From Thiemannella venezuelensis (GTDB lineage: Bacteria; Actinomycetota; Actinomycetes; Streptosporangiales; Streptosporangiaceae), in contig NZ_JACHJJ010000012.1 in assembly GCF_014203605.1 (NCBI RefSeq), positions 62,001 to 126,000 on the forward strand: 64,000 nt of DNA, given 5' to 3'. A program made the translations under genes and the position numbers. Within the stretch, counting starts at the first letter, position 1. Each line of letters starts with the position of its first letter. Positions 62,364-64,000 of the stretch are shown here, in pieces. The notes under the pieces were generated by a model that saw only the letters and a program-made list of their open reading frames with translations, searched no databases and was not told the DNA's origin.

Positions 62364-63215
62364 GTGCACACCGTCCTGAGGTCCCGGACCAGGGAAGTGG
62401 TCATCGGCCCCGACCGGCCGTTCTGCGTCATCGGGGAGCGCATCAACCCGACCGGGCGCACGAAGTTCGCCGAGGCGCTGCGCGCGGGCGACCTGTCCCA
62501 GGTGGTCGCCGACGTGGAGCGGCAGGTCGCGGCCGGGGCGCACGTGCTCGACGTGAACGCGGGCGTGCCGCTCACCGACGAGGCCGAGCTGCTCACCGCC
62601 GTGGTCAAGCTCGTCCAGGAGCACACCGACCTGCCGCTGTGCATCGACTCCTCGGTGGTCGGGGCGCTGGCCGCGGCCCTGGCGGTCTACCAGGGCAAGG
62701 CGCTGGTCAACTCGGTGACCGGCGAGGACGACCGGCTCGCCGAGATCCTGCCGCTGGTCAAGCGGTACGGCGCGGCGGTCGTCGCGCTGGCCAACGACGA
62801 GACCGGCATCCCGGAGACCGCGGAGCAGCGGCTGGAGATCACCGGGAAGATCGTCCGGGTGGCCGTGGAGGAGTACGGCATCCCGATGGAGGACATCGTC
62901 ATCGACCCGCTCGCGATGACCGTCGGCGCCGACACCGACGCGGTGAACACGACGCTGGAGACCATCCGGGCGATCCGCGACGTCTACGGGCTCAACATGT
63001 GCCTGGGCGCCTCCAACGTCTCCTTCGGCCTGCCCGACCGGCACGCGCTGGGCGCCGCCTTCCTGCCGATGGCCGCCGCCGCCGGGCTGACCGGCGCCAT
63101 CATGAACGTCCTGGCCCCCGAGTGCGTCACCGCCGCCCGCGCCGCCGACCTGCTGCTCGGAAACGACCCGTGGGGCGCGAACTGGATCGCCGCCTACCGG
63201 GCCCGGCGGCCGTGA
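62364..63215 (+). CDS. Methylcorrinoid:tetrahydrofolate methyltransferase (pterin-binding)
   Basis: 283 residues from GTG 62364 (AGGAGG 6 nt upstream). Pterin-binding TIM barrel of the DHPS/AcsE/MtgA type: CVIGERINPTGR, GAHVLDVNAGVP, CIDSSVVGAL, NSVTGED and CLGASNVSFGLPDR. It should pass the methyl group from the corrinoid protein to tetrahydrofolate, giving methyl-THF. Part of the operon; 4-bp overlap with the next gene. Confidence 0.93.
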   Translation: MHTVLRSRTREVVIGPDRPFCVIGERINPTGRTKFAEALRAGDLSQVVADVERQVAAGAHVLDVNAGVPLTDEAELLTAVVKLVQEHTDLPLCIDSSVVGALAAALAVYQGKALVNSVTGEDDRLAEILPLVKRYGAAVVALANDETGIPETAEQRLEITGKIVRVAVEEYGIPMEDIVIDPLAMTVGADTDAVNTTLETIRAIRDVYGLNMCLGASNVSFGLPDRHALGAAFLPMAAAAGLTGAIMNVLAPECVTAARAADLLLGNDPWGANWIAAYRARRP

Positions 63216-64000
63216 CCGCAGCGGTCCCCGGCGACGGGCAGGCCCCCGGGAGCGGGCGGGTACGGCTGCGCCTGCTGACCGAGGGAAGGCCGCCCAGGGA
63301 GGTGAGCGTGCCTGCGGGGGTGAGCGTGTTCGAGGCGGCGAGCTGGAACGGCGTCGCGATCGACTCCACCTGCGGCGGGCACGGGACCTGCCGCAAGTGC
63401 AGGGTCAGGGTGACCCCCGGTCCGGGCGGCGGGAACGGCGCGCACGGCCCGGACGGCCCCGGTGGCGCCGGGGGCGGGGCGGCCGGCGCGGACGCCGCCT
63501 TCCCGGTCTCCCGGCTGGACCCCCGGGCGTTCACCCCGGAGCAGCTGCGCGAGGGGTGGCGCCTGGCCTGCCTGGCCCAGGCCGTCTCCGACCTGGAGGT
63601 GGAGGTGCCCGCGCTCTCCACCCGGCCGAAGGCGGCGACCGTGGGGGTGGGCCGGCAGGTCATCCTCCGCCCGGCCGTGCAGAAACGCTACGTCGAGCTG
63701 GCCGAGCCCTCCCTCTCCGACCAGGTCCCGGACGTGGAGCGGCTGCTGGCCGCCCTGGACGACCTGGAGCCCACCCCGGACCTGCACGCCGTGCGGGCCG
63801 CGGGGCGCGTGATGCGGGCCGCGGACTTCAGGGTCACGGCGGTGGTCGTGGACGACGCGCTGATCGACGTGGAGCCCGGGGACACCAGCGGGTCGCGCTA
63901 CGGCCTCGCCGTCGACCTGGGCACGACGACGGTCGTGGCGACGCTGCTGGACCTGTCCGCCGGGACGCCGGTGGCGGTGCGCTCGATGCTCAACCTGCAG
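63212..64000 (+). CDS. Corrinoid activation protein (ferredoxin-ASKHA), 3' end outside window
   Basis: GTG 63212 overlaps the previous stop; 263 codons stay open to 64000. An N-terminal [2Fe-2S] domain has Cys54, Cys60, Cys63 and Cys120. A 25-residue Gly/Ala-rich insertion lies between the third and fourth Cys. Then comes the start of an ASKHA ATPase domain (YGLAVDLGTTTVVATLLDL, phosphate loop at 235-240). This is the RACo/RamA-type architecture that reductively reactivates Co(II) corrinoid proteins with ATP. It completes the methyl-transfer set. Confidence 0.93.
   Translation, partial: MTAAVPGDGQAPGSGRVRLRLLTEGRPPREVSVPAGVSVFEAASWNGVAIDSTCGGHGTCRKCRVRVTPGPGGGNGAHGPDGPGGAGGGAAGADAAFPVSRLDPRAFTPEQLREGWRLACLAQAVSDLEVEVPALSTRPKAATVGVGRQVILRPAVQKRYVELAEPSLSDQVPDVERLLAALDDLEPTPDLHAVRAAGRVMRAADFRVTAVVVDDALIDVEPGDTSGSRYGLAVDLGTTTVVATLLDLSAGTPVAVRSMLNLQ

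Overview
The window is very GC-rich DNA (roughly 70% or more by eye) with GTG and TTG starts, dense ATGA/GTGA overlaps and many Pro/Gly-rich tails. It comes from an actinomycete. The gene order ybeY-phoH, hrcA-dnaJ-rsmE, DUF3097-hemW, lepA, rpsT-holA and comEC-comEA, together with the chitinase, pectate lyase and RsbRST cluster, suggests Streptosporangiales (Streptosporangium, Nonomuraea or a relative). That placement is an inference. No rRNA, tRNA, phage, transposase or CRISPR array was recognised.

Positions 1-13.4 kb hold conserved chromosomal housekeeping genes, mostly on the minus strand. These are a partial lipoprotein, a CorC-type transporter, ybeY, phoH, a HIT protein, and hrcA-dnaJ-rsmE behind a CIRCE operator. 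Plus-strand genes in between are an ECF/SigE-type sigma factor with a membrane partner, two tandem paralogous membrane proteins, DUF3097, and a DUF4870 gene whose reading frame is broken near its start. hemW closes the region.

Positions 13.5-36.1 kb mix accessory and conserved genes. Accessory items are a two-gene cassette of unknown function whose proteins share a repeated motif, a zinc-ribbon membrane protein, a secreted GH18 chitinase behind a 27-bp palindrome, a histidine kinase fused to a PP2C phosphatase, a GH18-like secreted protein, a MarR/EamA pair with a double palindrome, and a pectate lyase whose promoter spacer is an operator. Conserved items are lepA, rpsT, holA, comEC/comEA, a DegV protein and hutI. 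Strong hairpins separate several convergent units.

Positions 36.8-42.9 kb form one overlapping operon for partner-switching stress signalling: RsbR, RsbS, RsbT, an ATPase-phosphatase fusion, a hybrid histidine kinase and a receiver-phosphatase. hflX, an AfsR-like regulator divergent from a flavoprotein oxidase, and a DUF4097 lipoprotein follow.

Positions 50.3-64 kb are metabolic. Malate synthase, a small protein resembling part of a YhcG nuclease, glycolate oxidase GlcDEF and an IclR regulator handle glycolate and glyoxylate. Further on, a non-pyrrolysine MttB-type methyltransferase lies divergent from iclR, a corrinoid protein, a pterin methyltransferase and a ferredoxin/ASKHA corrinoid activator that runs off the window. 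This looks like a complete B12-dependent demethylation route feeding tetrahydrofolate. The malate synthase promoter and the mttB/iclR intergenic region carry nearly the same 19-bp palindrome (TTCCATNATGTGGAA core). This suggests that one or two IclR proteins co-regulate glyoxylate use and the corrinoid pathway, which is the most interesting hypothesis in the window.
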